From CAIKBL01 sp050247235 (GTDB lineage Bacteria > Pseudomonadota > Gammaproteobacteria > Ga0077536), in the NCBI GenBank assembly GCA_050247235.1, contig JBFWUN010000016.1:12338-76337 (forward strand): DNA of 64,000 nucleotides. The letters run 5' to 3'. Below are positions 16,139 to 24,043 of this stretch, piece after piece; within the stretch, counting starts at the first letter, position 1, and each line of letters opens with the position of its first letter. The position numbers were made by a program, and so were the translations under genes. Below the pieces are notes generated by a model. The model made no database searches. It was not told where the DNA came from and saw only the letters and a program-made list of their open reading frames with translations.

Positions 16139-17422
16139 ATGTCCGAGATACAGAAGATCGAAGCGCTCGAAGTGATGGATTCGCGTGGCAACCCCACGGT
16201 CCGTGCCGAGGTCTGGACGGCCGGTGGTGCGCGCGGCGCGGCGCAGGTGCCGTCCGGCGCATCGACCGGCGAACGCGAAGCGCTCGAGTTGCGGGACGGT
16301 GACAAGGGGCGGTATCTCGGCAAGGGTGTGCGCTCCGCGGTTCGTCACGTCAACGAGCTGATCGCGCCCGCACTGCGCGGTCGCGAGGTTGCCGACCAGG
16401 TGGGCCTCGATCGCGCGATGATTGCGCTCGACGGCACGCCGAACAAGGCCAGGCTCGGCGCCAACGCCACGCTTGCGGTGTCGATGGCGGCCGCCCACGC
16501 GGCGGCGAACGAGGCGAAGCTTCCGCTGTATGCGCATTTCCGGCAGAGCGAAACCTACGAGATGCCGGTTCCGATGATGAACATCATCAACGGCGGCGCG
16601 CACGCGAGCAACAACGTGGATTTCCAGGAGTTCATGATCCTGCCCGTGGGCGCGCCGAGCTTCGCGGAAGCACTGCGCTACGGTGCCGAGATCTTCCATG
16701 CGCTGAAATCCGTCCTCGCGCAGCGGGGCGCCAGCACCGCGGTGGGCGACGAAGGCGGCTTCGCACCTGATCTGCCCTCCAACCGCGCCGCGCTCGACCT
16801 CATCGCGGACGCGATCGGGCGCGCGGGCTTCACGCTCGGCCGGGAGATCGTACTTGGCCTGGACGTCGCCAGTTCCGAATTCCATGAGAACGGGTCCTAT
16901 CACCTTGCGTCGGAGAATCGACGCCTGACCAGCCAGCAGATGGCGGACATGCTCGCGTCGTGGACGCGCGAGTATCCCATCGTGACGATCGAGGATGGCA
17001 TGGATCAGAACGACTGGGCGGGGTGGAAGATCCTCACCGACGCCATCGGTCGCAGCGTGCAGCTCGTGGGTGACGACCTGTTCGTCACCAACACCGCCAT
17101 CCTGAAGCGTGGCATCGACGATCACATCGGCAACTCGATACTGATCAAGGTCAACCAGATCGGGACGCTCACGGAGACGTTCGAGGCGATCGACATGGCG
17201 CGGGGTGCGAACTACACCGCGGTGGTGTCTCATCGCTCCGGGGAGACCGAGGACACCACGATTGCCGACATCGCGGTGGGCAAGAGCACCGGGCAGATCA
17301 AGACCGGGTCGCTGTCCCGTTCCGATCGCATCGCGAAGTACAACCGGCTGCTCGTCATCGAGCACGAACTTGGCGCACGTGCGAAATACCCCGGGCGCGC
17401 AGCGTTCTACAACCTGAAGTAG
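16139..17422 (+). CDS. eno: Enolase
   Basis: Enolase interconverts 2-phosphoglycerate and phosphoenolpyruvate and is also a degradosome partner in many Gammaproteobacteria. The 427-residue protein shows the N-terminal DSRGNPTVRAEV, SGASTGEREALELRD loop, catalytic GDEGGFAPDL, metal ligands in LGLDVASSEF, IEDGMDQNDW and GDDLFVTN, and SHRSGETEDTTIADIAV. AAGGAG lies seven bases before the ATG. The stop codon is directly followed by the ATG of ftsB with no gap. The position after kdsA supplies the phosphoenolpyruvate-using pathway by coincidence of synteny rather than dedicated regulation. Confidence 0.98.
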   Translation: MSEIQKIEALEVMDSRGNPTVRAEVWTAGGARGAAQVPSGASTGEREALELRDGDKGRYLGKGVRSAVRHVNELIAPALRGREVADQVGLDRAMIALDGTPNKARLGANATLAVSMAAAHAAANEAKLPLYAHFRQSETYEMPVPMMNIINGGAHASNNVDFQEFMILPVGAPSFAEALRYGAEIFHALKSVLAQRGASTAVGDEGGFAPDLPSNRAALDLIADAIGRAGFTLGREIVLGLDVASSEFHENGSYHLASENRRLTSQQMADMLASWTREYPIVTIEDGMDQNDWAGWKILTDAIGRSVQLVGDDLFVTNTAILKRGIDDHIGNSILIKVNQIGTLTETFEAIDMARGANYTAVVSHRSGETEDTTIADIAVGKSTGQIKTGSLSRSDRIAKYNRLLVIEHELGARAKYPGRAAFYNLK

Positions 17423-17740
17423 ATGCTGCGCGTCTTCGCCGTCATCCTCGCTGCGGTGCTGCTCGCGCTGCAGTTCACGTGGTGGTTCGGCAAAGGGGGC
17501 AGGCGAGACGTGCACAGGCTGGAGTCGCAGATCCGCGCCCAGGAACAGGCACTCGAATCCCTGCGGCAGCGCAACGCGAAGCTCGCGGCCGAGGTGGTCG
17601 ACCTCAAGGAAGGGCTGGACACCGTGGAGGAGATCGCGCGCAGCGAGATGGGGATGATTCGCGAGGGTGAGATCTTCTACCAGATGATCGAGACGCCGCC
17701 GCCCGCACCGGCGGCAACCCCGGAGGCCGCCGATGAGTGA
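17423..17740 (+). CDS. ftsB: Cell division protein FtsB (DivIC/FtsL-like)
   Basis: A 105-residue bitopic division protein. One membrane helix spans about residues 4-21, followed by the family's WWFGKGGRRDVHRLESQI and a coiled coil (residues about 28-70) with EEIARSEMGMIREGEIFYQ at its end, a typical FtsB signature. FtsB bridges FtsL and FtsQ and activates septal wall synthesis. The C-terminus is a short Pro/Ala-rich tail. It starts on the base after the enolase stop and overlaps ispD by eight bases, the usual eno-ftsB-ispD arrangement. Confidence 0.93.
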   Translation: MLRVFAVILAAVLLALQFTWWFGKGGRRDVHRLESQIRAQEQALESLRQRNAKLAAEVVDLKEGLDTVEEIARSEMGMIREGEIFYQMIETPPPAPAATPEAADE

Positions 17741-18449
17741 GTCCGGCGCCCGCTGCTGGGCGGTCGTTCCGGCTGGCGGCAAGGGTGCGCGCATGGGGGC
17801 CGACGTCCCCAAGCAGTACCTCGAACTCGGCGGTCGTCCGATCATCGAGCACACGCTCGCGCGGCTCGCGAACCACCCCCGCATCGCCGGCGTCGTGGTG
17901 GCCGTCGCCGCGGACGACGCGCTCTGGCCGATCGTGCAGTCCGCCCTGCCGCCTCACCGGGTGGCCCCCGGAGGCCGCGAACGTTGCCACTCCGTGCTGA
18001 ACGCGCTGGACACGCTCGTGGCGGACGCGGACGTGCGGGACTGGGTACTTGTCCACGACGCCGCGCGGCCCTGCCTCCATCCGCACGATCTCACCCGGCT
18101 GATCGATGCGGCGATTGCCGGCACGGCGACGGGATGCATCCTCGGCACCGCCGTGCGCGATACGCTCAAGCGCTGCGATTCCTCCGGTGTGATCGAGGAC
18201 ACCGTCGATCGCACGCACCTGTGGCACGCGCTGACGCCGCAGATGTTCCGGCTGGGCGAACTGCGACAGGCGCTCGCGGGTGCGGTCGCTGACGGTCGCA
18301 TCGTGACCGACGAGGCACAGGCGATCGAACTCGCGGGCGGCACCGTGCGCGTGGTGGAAGGAAGGGCGGACAACCTGAAGATCACGCGACCCGAGGACCT
18401 GGTGCTTGCCGGCCTGTTCCTTGCGGCCCAGACGAAGGAGGGAAGATGA
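17733..18449 (+). CDS. ispD: 2-C-methyl-D-erythritol 4-phosphate cytidylyltransferase
   Basis: IspD couples CTP and MEP to form CDP-methylerythritol in the non-mevalonate isoprenoid pathway. The 238-residue protein has the nucleotide-binding PAGGKGARMGADVPKQYLEL, VLVHDAARPC, and the C-terminal TDEAQAIELAG and RADNLKITRPEDL. All fit the family closely. It overlaps ftsB by eight bases upstream and ispF by four downstream, so ftsB-ispD-ispF are almost certainly translated from one message. Confidence 0.97.
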   Translation: MSESGARCWAVVPAGGKGARMGADVPKQYLELGGRPIIEHTLARLANHPRIAGVVVAVAADDALWPIVQSALPPHRVAPGGRERCHSVLNALDTLVADADVRDWVLVHDAARPCLHPHDLTRLIDAAIAGTATGCILGTAVRDTLKRCDSSGVIEDTVDRTHLWHALTPQMFRLGELRQALAGAVADGRIVTDEAQAIELAGGTVRVVEGRADNLKITRPEDLVLAGLFLAAQTKEGR

Positions 18450-18946
18450 TGCGAGTCGGCCAGGGCTACGACGCTCACAGGTTCCGCGACGGCGATCACG
18501 TGTTCCTCGGCGGTGTTCGCATCCCGCACGATCGCGGGCTCGCGGCGCACTCGGACGGAGACGTGCTGCTGCACGCAATCTGCGACGCGCTGCTGGGCGC
18601 CGCTGCGCTCGGCGACATCGGACGCCACTTTCCCGACACTCGCGGAGAGTTCAAGGGGATCGACAGCCGGATCCTGCTGCGACGCACCGCCGGACTGGTG
18701 CGCGACGCCGGGTACCGCGTCGCCAATGTCGATGCCACCGTTATCTGCGAGCAGCCGCGCGTCTCGCCGCACGTGGCGACGATGTGCGAACGCATTGCCG
18801 CAGACCTGGAACTGGCGGTCAACCAGGTGAACATCAAGGGCACCACGACCGAGAAGATGGGCTTTACCGGCCGCGGTGAAGGGATTGCGGCGATGGCCGT
18901 CGCGCTGCTGTCACCGGCCGCACCAGATCGGGAGGAGACGCGATGA
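18446..18946 (+). CDS. ispF: 2-C-methyl-D-erythritol 2,4-cyclodiphosphate synthase
   Basis: IspF cyclises CDP-ME 2-phosphate, releasing CMP, later in the same MEP pathway as ispD. The 166-residue protein begins MMRVGQGYDAHRF with the zinc ligands Asp and His, followed by LAAHSDGDVLLHAICDALLGAAALGDIGRHFPDT and the C-terminal TTTEKMGFTGRGEGIAA. Start may be the first or second Met (18446 or 18449). It overlaps ispD and the next gene by four bases each. Confidence 0.97.
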   Translation: MMRVGQGYDAHRFRDGDHVFLGGVRIPHDRGLAAHSDGDVLLHAICDALLGAAALGDIGRHFPDTRGEFKGIDSRILLRRTAGLVRDAGYRVANVDATVICEQPRVSPHVATMCERIAADLELAVNQVNIKGTTTEKMGFTGRGEGIAAMAVALLSPAAPDREETR

Positions 18947-19470
18947 GCACGATGACGTCCGCGGAGCTCGAAGCCTTGTGGACCGAGCACGTGAAGTACG
19001 AGTTCGAGACCGCCAACACCGAGGACACGCTCGCGACGATGGTGGAGGATGCCTACGTCAATCACATTCCGGTGATGACGGGCGGCGTGGGCAAGGTCGA
19101 ATTGCGCGAGTTCTACGCGAAGCATTTCATCCCGCAGATGCCGCCGGACACCGAGATGGAGCCGCTGTCGCGCACGGTCGGCCGCGATCGCCTCGTCGAC
19201 GAGATGATTTTCCGCTTCACGCACACGGTGCCGATGGACTGGATGCTGCCCGGGGTGGCGCCGACCGGCCGCCGGGTCGAAGTTGCGCTCGTCGCGATCG
19301 TTCATTTCCGCGACGGCAAGCTGGCGTACGAGCATATCTATTGGGATCAGGCGTCGGTGCTGGTGCAGGTCGGGCTGCTGGATCCGCGGGGTCTGCCCGT
19401 GGTCGGCGCCGAGGCTGCGCACAAGGCACGCGATCCCGCGCTCCCCTCGAACCGCCTGATGCGGCGCTGA
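18943..19470 (+). CDS. SnoaL-like / NTF2-fold protein of unknown function
   Basis: A 175-residue soluble protein with the layout of SnoaL-like NTF2-fold proteins: an N-terminal helix, YEFETANTEDTLATMVEDAYVNHIPVMTGGVGKVELREFYAKHFIP, then a curved sheet ending HFRDGKLAYEHIYWDQASVLVQVGLLDP. The HxxWD-type end strand is typical of the family, whose members range from cyclases to catalytically inert proteins; no reaction can be assigned. The ATGA overlap with ispF suggests coupled expression with the isoprenoid genes. It is not part of the classical ispDF cluster. Confidence 0.75.
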   Translation: MSTMTSAELEALWTEHVKYEFETANTEDTLATMVEDAYVNHIPVMTGGVGKVELREFYAKHFIPQMPPDTEMEPLSRTVGRDRLVDEMIFRFTHTVPMDWMLPGVAPTGRRVEVALVAIVHFRDGKLAYEHIYWDQASVLVQVGLLDPRGLPVVGAEAAHKARDPALPSNRLMRR

Positions 19471-19701
19471 GCCGCCGCACCCGGGGCTGCCCGGCCGGGG
19501 CACCCGCGCCGCCCCCGATGACGATCCTGCGACTCCGGTCGGCGCGCGTTTCCGCCCGCCCGACCTGTGATCCCGTTCTCAACGTCACAACATCGCCGGG
19601 TTTCTTCGGCACTCCGTCTCAAGTTTCCTGGCGCTGATCCGCTCTAGTGCCTACAAATACCGAGCCATGGGCGCACGCGCCCGGTCAACCCACGAAGAAC
19701 G

Positions 19702-20136
19702 ATGTTCGGACGTATGGATTTCACGCAGGTGCTGAGACTGAGCGCCGCACTGCCGGGATTGCTGCTGGCAGGCTGCGCGACCCTGAATTCCCAGGCCGGC
19801 CCGGAACAGGCCACCACGAAAATCCACGATAGTCGTGCCGAGGCCGTGTTCATGTACCAGAGCCGGGTCGCGAGCCGGGTGCTCGATCGTCACGCTGAGA
19901 TCGAAATCGAGGGCCGTACCGATGCCGATCCGACGCTCGCCGCCGCCGATGCCCGCATGGCGGAGATCTGCCACCACCTGAACCAGGCAGCGATCGGACG
20001 CGCGGAGGGGCGCGAGCTGGGATGGACGATGAAGCTCAGGGTGCTCGCGACGACCAGCGCGTGCGCGCAGGCCGCGCGTGAAGTCGAATTGCTGCTCGAC
20101 AACCACGGGGACAGCGTGGCCACCGCCAAGCTCTGA
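19702..20136 (+). CDS. Small putative lipoprotein
   Basis: A 144-residue protein with a lipoprotein signal: a hydrophobic run and the lipobox LLAGC, placing the lipid-modified Cys at about residue 27. The mature part is short, alpha-helical and carries two further cysteines (EICHHL, SACAQA) that could pair in the periplasm. I do not recognise the family. The start could be 19702 or 19714; neither has a strong ribosome site. It stands alone, convergent with the small gene at 20173-20355, and has a 231-base gap before it in which I see no clear promoter. Confidence 0.65.
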   Translation: MFGRMDFTQVLRLSAALPGLLLAGCATLNSQAGPEQATTKIHDSRAEAVFMYQSRVASRVLDRHAEIEIEGRTDADPTLAAADARMAEICHHLNQAAIGRAEGRELGWTMKLRVLATTSACAQAAREVELLLDNHGDSVATAKL

Positions 20137-20172
20137 CCGCCGGCAACGTGCGCGACGCGATCGCCGTGCGAC

Positions 20173-20355
20173 CTACAACGAACTCTGCAGACACATCGCT
20201 TCGACCCGCGCGTTGGACCCTATCGCGGTGTTGTTGACGTCCTGAACACGCGACAGCGCGCTGATGCACGTGTCCTGGCTGTCGAAGATCGTCTTGTCGA
20301 TCACGAGATCGCTGCCGTTCGCGGTGACCGCGATCACCCACAATATCCACTTCAT
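20173..20355 (-). CDS. Small exported protein, 60 residues, unknown
   Basis: A 60-residue protein, MKWILWVIAVTANG..., with a short hydrophobic start followed by a polar body containing two cysteines (DTCIS and AMCLQ). AGGAG lies about eight bases before the ATG, and the ATG overlaps the stop of the mutarotase gene by four bases (ATGA). Both points argue for real translation. The N-terminal 12 residues could be a short signal peptide or a membrane anchor. I do not recognise the family. Confidence 0.55.
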   Translation of the reverse strand: MKWILWVIAVTANGSDLVIDKTIFDSQDTCISALSRVQDVNNTAIGSNARVEAMCLQSSL

Positions 20356-21191
20356 CGATGCTCTCCTGGCTGGCTGGTTTGTGGCGCTGCGTGAATCGAC
20401 TGGCTGCCGACCCACGTCGCGCCGGATGCGAGGTGCACAGGGTGCGCAGCGGCGGCGGCTTCCACGCACACCATCCGTCCGGCACCGCCCGGTTCGAGAT
20501 CGGCGAGATCCGCCGCGCGCTCCGCCCCAGGATTCCACACCACGATGTCAGGGAACCCCTCCTGGGTGATGACGCGAGTGCCGGTGGCGTCGACGACGCG
20601 CACCGGTGATGCCACGTCGGCATAGACGCGATCGACCTCGCCGGGAAACGTCACGGGTGCGGCCGCGCCGGGCCGCCGGATGCCGCCGGCGGCGGCATCG
20701 ATGTACGGCCGCGCCTCGAGTCCGAGAATCCGCGTCCGCTGCAGCTCAGCGACGCGCAGGTAGGTGTGCAGCGCGGCCGTGAACGGGCAGGGCGCCGGAT
20801 CCCGGTTGGTCACCTCCAGCCGGACCTCGAGGGTCCAGGGCGCGATCCGGACGCGCAGGCGCAGCAAGAACCGGTGCGGCCACAGCGCGTGCGTGGACGC
20901 GTCATCGACGAGCGTCAGCACCCTGCACGCGGGATCCGTCACCGGGTCCGGCTGCCAGTCCCGGTTGCGTGCAAAGCCGTGCTTCGGCAATGGTCCCAGT
21001 GCCGCGAACTGCGGAAAGATGACCGGGATGCCGCCCCGGATCGCCGCGCCTCGGGTGAAATCCGCGGAGGTGCTCAGGAACAGCTGCTCGGTGCCGTCCG
21101 CGGTGCGCCAGGACAGCACCTGGCCGCCGTGGGAATGCAACCGGACGCGGCTGCCGTCCGTCGCTTCGAGCATGATCTCGTTGCGCGTCAT
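20352..21191 (-). CDS. D-hexose-6-phosphate mutarotase (YeaD type)
   Basis: A 279-residue aldose-1-epimerase-fold protein of the YeaD group, which equilibrates the alpha and beta forms of glucose 6-phosphate and related sugars. RGGIPVIFPQFAALGPLPKHGFARNRDW contains the catalytic His and substrate arginines; TAALHTYLRV carries the second His, and EGFPDIVVWNPG the catalytic Glu/Asp region. The start at 21191 overlaps the Smr gene stop by four bases. It sits in a leftward three-gene set (Smr protein, mutarotase, small exported protein). Confidence 0.88.
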   Translation of the reverse strand: MTRNEIMLEATDGSRVRLHSHGGQVLSWRTADGTEQLFLSTSADFTRGAAIRGGIPVIFPQFAALGPLPKHGFARNRDWQPDPVTDPACRVLTLVDDASTHALWPHRFLLRLRVRIAPWTLEVRLEVTNRDPAPCPFTAALHTYLRVAELQRTRILGLEARPYIDAAAGGIRRPGAAAPVTFPGEVDRVYADVASPVRVVDATGTRVITQEGFPDIVVWNPGAERAADLADLEPGGAGRMVCVEAAAAAHPVHLASGATWVGSQSIHAAPQTSQPGEHR

Positions 21192-21790
21192 CCGCGTGCC
21201 CGTTTCAGCAGCACGTACAGCGCGCCGGTGCCGCCGTCGGCCGGGCGCGCGCTCGCGTAGGCCACCACATCCGAGGCATGGGCGAGCCAATACGCGACGC
21301 GCGGTTTGAGTACGGCCGAATGATCGGGCGAGCGGTATCCCTTGCCGTGCACGATGCGCACGCAGCGCCTGCCGCCGGCGACGCAGTGGCGCAGGAATCC
21401 TGACAGCGCGGCGCGCGCCTCGGCGATCGTCATGCCGTGCAGATCGAGGGTCTCTTCCAGCGCGTACTCGCCGCGCTGCAGTCGCCGCCAGTGCGCAGGC
21501 TGGAGGCCGACGCGCTTGAACGCGAGATGATCCGCGTGGTCCAGCTCGGCGGGAGACGCCTCCGCGAGCGTCGAGCCGGGCAGGTCGTCGACGACCGGGC
21601 GAGGTCGTGGCCGTGGCGGCGGCGCGCGCAGGGTCAGCGTGTCGCTCGTCAGCCGCCGGACATCTTTCGTCGCTGCCCGGAACAGCGCGCGCTCCTCCGC
21701 GCTGGGTTCCGACGCCGCCGCGGCGAGCGGACGGGCACGCCCGGTGCGTCGTTCATCACCGGGTGGGTCGGGGACACGCGTCGGCGTCAT
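21188..21790 (-). CDS. Smr-domain protein (SmrA/YdaL-like endonuclease)
   Basis: A 200-residue protein with a basic, disordered N-terminal half (residues 1-75, Pro/Arg-rich) and a C-terminal Smr domain. The domain motifs are LDLHGMTIAEARAALSGFL and the signature VRIVHGKGYRSPDHSAVLKPRVAYWL. Smr domains are nucleases or nicking enzymes related to the MutS2 C-terminus; stand-alone proteins of this length are the YdaL/SmrA type. The ATG at 21790 has GGAAAG before it. It is divergent from the acetyltransferase gene. Confidence 0.85.
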   Translation of the reverse strand: MTPTRVPDPPGDERRTGRARPLAAAASEPSAEERALFRAATKDVRRLTSDTLTLRAPPPRPRPRPVVDDLPGSTLAEASPAELDHADHLAFKRVGLQPAHWRRLQRGEYALEETLDLHGMTIAEARAALSGFLRHCVAGGRRCVRIVHGKGYRSPDHSAVLKPRVAYWLAHASDVVAYASARPADGGTGALYVLLKRARG

Positions 21791-22058
21791 ACGCTTTCCG
21801 GGGCGGGTTCGTCGGGGATGCGGGGTTCTGCCAATGTACCATGCAGCCCGCGGCATCGAATCCACGACGACCCGCATCGTGCTAACCTCCGGCCGCACGC
21901 CTGCGCATCGCGAACCCGGATCCGCCATCCTCATGACGAAAGAACCCGACTTCCTCGGACCGTCTCGCGCGGCGCGCCGCGGCCGATTCGGGGTCGGGCT
22001 GATCGGCCGGCCTGCCGCCCGCCGGCACGGTCGCGCCGCCGAGGGTGGATACCGCACG

Positions 22059-23294
22059 ATGATCCTGACGTCCATCCACGACATCGATGCGACGCGCTGG
22101 GACGCGCTGGTCGGCGCGGGCGGCATCACGCGCTCGCACGCGTATCTCGCCGCGGTCGAGTCCGCCGGTATCGCGGGCAGCCGGTTCTTCTATCCCGTGA
22201 TTTTCAACGCGCGCAACGAGATGGTCGCGCACGCGTGCGTCGCGACGGTGGTAACCGATTTCGCCCAGCTGCTGCCCGCGGCACTGCAGCGACTGGCGCG
22301 CGGGATCCGTCGCGCGTGGCCGGGTTTCCTGCGCGTTCGGATCACGGAGTGCGCGGTGCCGCTCGTCGCGGGACACCCGGTCTCGTTACGGGCGGACGCC
22401 CCGCGCGACCTCGTGATGCGTCGAGTCGCCGACGCCGCGCATGACATCGCGCGGACCCAGGGCAGCCCGATCGTGCTCGTCAGGGACCTGCTGCCCGAGC
22501 ACGCCCCGGATATCGCGACGCTCCTCGCGCATGGGTTCCATAAAGTCGCCAACATGCCACTCGCGCGCATCGACGTGCGCTGGCGCAGCCACGCGGCCTA
22601 TCTCGAGGACATGCGGCCGCGGTATCGCAAGGATGTGGAGCGGCGCCTGCGGCGGGCGCGGGCGGCGGGACTGTCGGTGGTCGACGTGTGCGACTACGCG
22701 ACCCACGCAGACACGTGGTGCGCACAAGCCCGGGGCGTGTTCGAGTCCGCACAACGGTTCAAGCGGGAGATGATCACCCCCGACTACTACCGGCAGGTCG
22801 CGCACACCCTCGGTGAGCGCAGCCGGTTGTTCGCGGTATTGCGCGACGGCCGTCCGGTGGCGCACGGGCTGATCGTGTTCGACGCGACGCAGACCGTCGC
22901 GACGTTCTTCGGGCGTGAACCCGGCCCGCCAGGGTATGCCTGGTTCCTGCTGGCCGACGAGGTTCTCCGCTTCGCAATCGCGCGCGGCAGCCGCTACCTG
23001 CAGCTGGGACTGGGGTCGTATCCGGCCAAGGGCCTCATCGGGGCGACGTTCGAGCCGCTCGCGATCTGCTGCCGCAGCCGCCACGCATGGCTCAACCTGC
23101 TGATGCGACTCAAGCCCGATCTCGTCAATGCCGGTCGCCAGGCAACCCCACGCATCTTCCGCGATCAGGTGTCGCGCGCGGCATGCGGGACGGCGTCCAG
23201 CACACCCCCGATGAGTGCGACGGACAGCCGCGCGACGTACGCGAGTGAACCGAGCACCAGCGCATCGCCGAACGACAGGCCGAGCCACACGTAG
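22059..23294 (+). CDS. FemAB/BioF2-like GNAT acyltransferase
   Basis: About 411 residues in two GNAT-type lobes. DMRPRYRKDVERRLRRARAAGLSV and the stretch through YYRQVAHTLGERSRLFAVLRDGRPVAHGLIV form the BioF2-like acetyltransferase domain; GYAWFLLADEVLRFAIARGSRYLQLGLGSYPAKGLIG is its end. Such proteins transfer acyl or aminoacyl groups onto cell-envelope or small-molecule acceptors; the acceptor is unknown here. The start is taken at 22059, after GGTGGA; an ATG at 21933 would add 42 residues of low-quality sequence. The last 130 bases overlap, tail to tail, the flippase-like gene, and that C-terminal part (Ser/Thr-rich) is probably not conserved. Confidence 0.72.
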   Translation: MILTSIHDIDATRWDALVGAGGITRSHAYLAAVESAGIAGSRFFYPVIFNARNEMVAHACVATVVTDFAQLLPAALQRLARGIRRAWPGFLRVRITECAVPLVAGHPVSLRADAPRDLVMRRVADAAHDIARTQGSPIVLVRDLLPEHAPDIATLLAHGFHKVANMPLARIDVRWRSHAAYLEDMRPRYRKDVERRLRRARAAGLSVVDVCDYATHADTWCAQARGVFESAQRFKREMITPDYYRQVAHTLGERSRLFAVLRDGRPVAHGLIVFDATQTVATFFGREPGPPGYAWFLLADEVLRFAIARGSRYLQLGLGSYPAKGLIGATFEPLAICCRSRHAWLNLLMRLKPDLVNAGRQATPRIFRDQVSRAACGTASSTPPMSATDSRATYASEPSTSASPNDRPSHT

Positions 23295-24043
23295 AGACCC
23301 GTCGCGGCGACGTCACCCAGGTGAAGACCGCCGAGATTGAACGGGATGACCTGCAGCAGCGACCCGCACGCGTTGACCGCGAGCACGACATGCCACGACG
23401 CGTCCAGGCCGGCTGCGGTGGCGACGACGTGAATCGCGGCCGCCAGCAGCGCCTGCATCGCGAGTGAGCACAGGAGCGCCTCGGCGAGCGGCCGTCGCCG
23501 TGCGAACAGCGGTGCGAGCCGGTGCAGCGCGCCGGCGCGATCGCGTCGCGCGAGCAGTACACCCGCCACGACGATCGCGCCGGCTGCCAGCGGCACGATG
23601 GCAGGCCATCCACGGGTGTCGACGAACACGCCCATGCCGGCGCCGGCGAGCAGCAGCAGCGCCGCGGTGCCGATCGCATGGTCACCGACGATGGCACGCG
23701 CGACAGGTCCCGACGCCATGCCCGGCCGCGCGGCACGCGCGAGCAGGAAGCGGCTCAGGTCGTTGCCGATGGACAGCGGCACGAAGCAGTGATGGAACAG
23801 CGCGCGGGCACACACGCGAAACGCCGTGCCAAAGCCGATCTCGAGCGACGCGCAGCGCAGCGACGCGCGGAACCGTGCGGCGTAGCACGCGAACGACGCG
23901 ATGGTCAGGCCGAATCCGGCCGCGAGCGGCCCAGACTGTCCGATCGCGCGGAGTGCGCTCTCGTTGCCGAGCGTGCGACACAGGTAGAGGAGTCCGGCGA
24001 GCACGCCGGTGGTCCGCAGGAGTGCGAGGATTTGCTGCCTCAA
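23165..24043 (-). CDS. Lysylphosphatidylglycerol synthase TM region / AglD-like flippase-fold membrane protein
   Basis: A membrane protein of about 292 residues with seven to eight hydrophobic segments, matching the UPF0104 family (membrane part of MprF, and AglD). Family signatures: FACYAARFRASL near residue 55, FHHCFVPLSIGNDLSRFLLAR, and QVIPFNLGGLHLGDVAATGLY. Members without the soluble catalytic part are thought to move or modify lipid-linked substrates. The TTG at 24043 overlaps the purL stop (TTGA) and gives the expected N-terminus; a GTG at 24118 would run 79 bases into purL. It converges on the acetyltransferase gene. Confidence 0.78.
   Translation of the reverse strand: MRQQILALLRTTGVLAGLLYLCRTLGNESALRAIGQSGPLAAGFGLTIASFACYAARFRASLRCASLEIGFGTAFRVCARALFHHCFVPLSIGNDLSRFLLARAARPGMASGPVARAIVGDHAIGTAALLLLAGAGMGVFVDTRGWPAIVPLAAGAIVVAGVLLARRDRAGALHRLAPLFARRRPLAEALLCSLAMQALLAAAIHVVATAAGLDASWHVVLAVNACGSLLQVIPFNLGGLHLGDVAATGLYVWLGLSFGDALVLGSLAYVARLSVALIGGVLDAVPHAARDT

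Noticed and set aside
15869..17884. A 671-codon open frame on the minus strand
   Set aside because: Antisense to eno and ftsB; no motif, very high Arg content.
19471..19701. A promoter or small RNA in the gap before the lipoprotein gene
   Set aside because: I saw no convincing -35/-10 pair, terminator or RNA fold; the gap appears empty.
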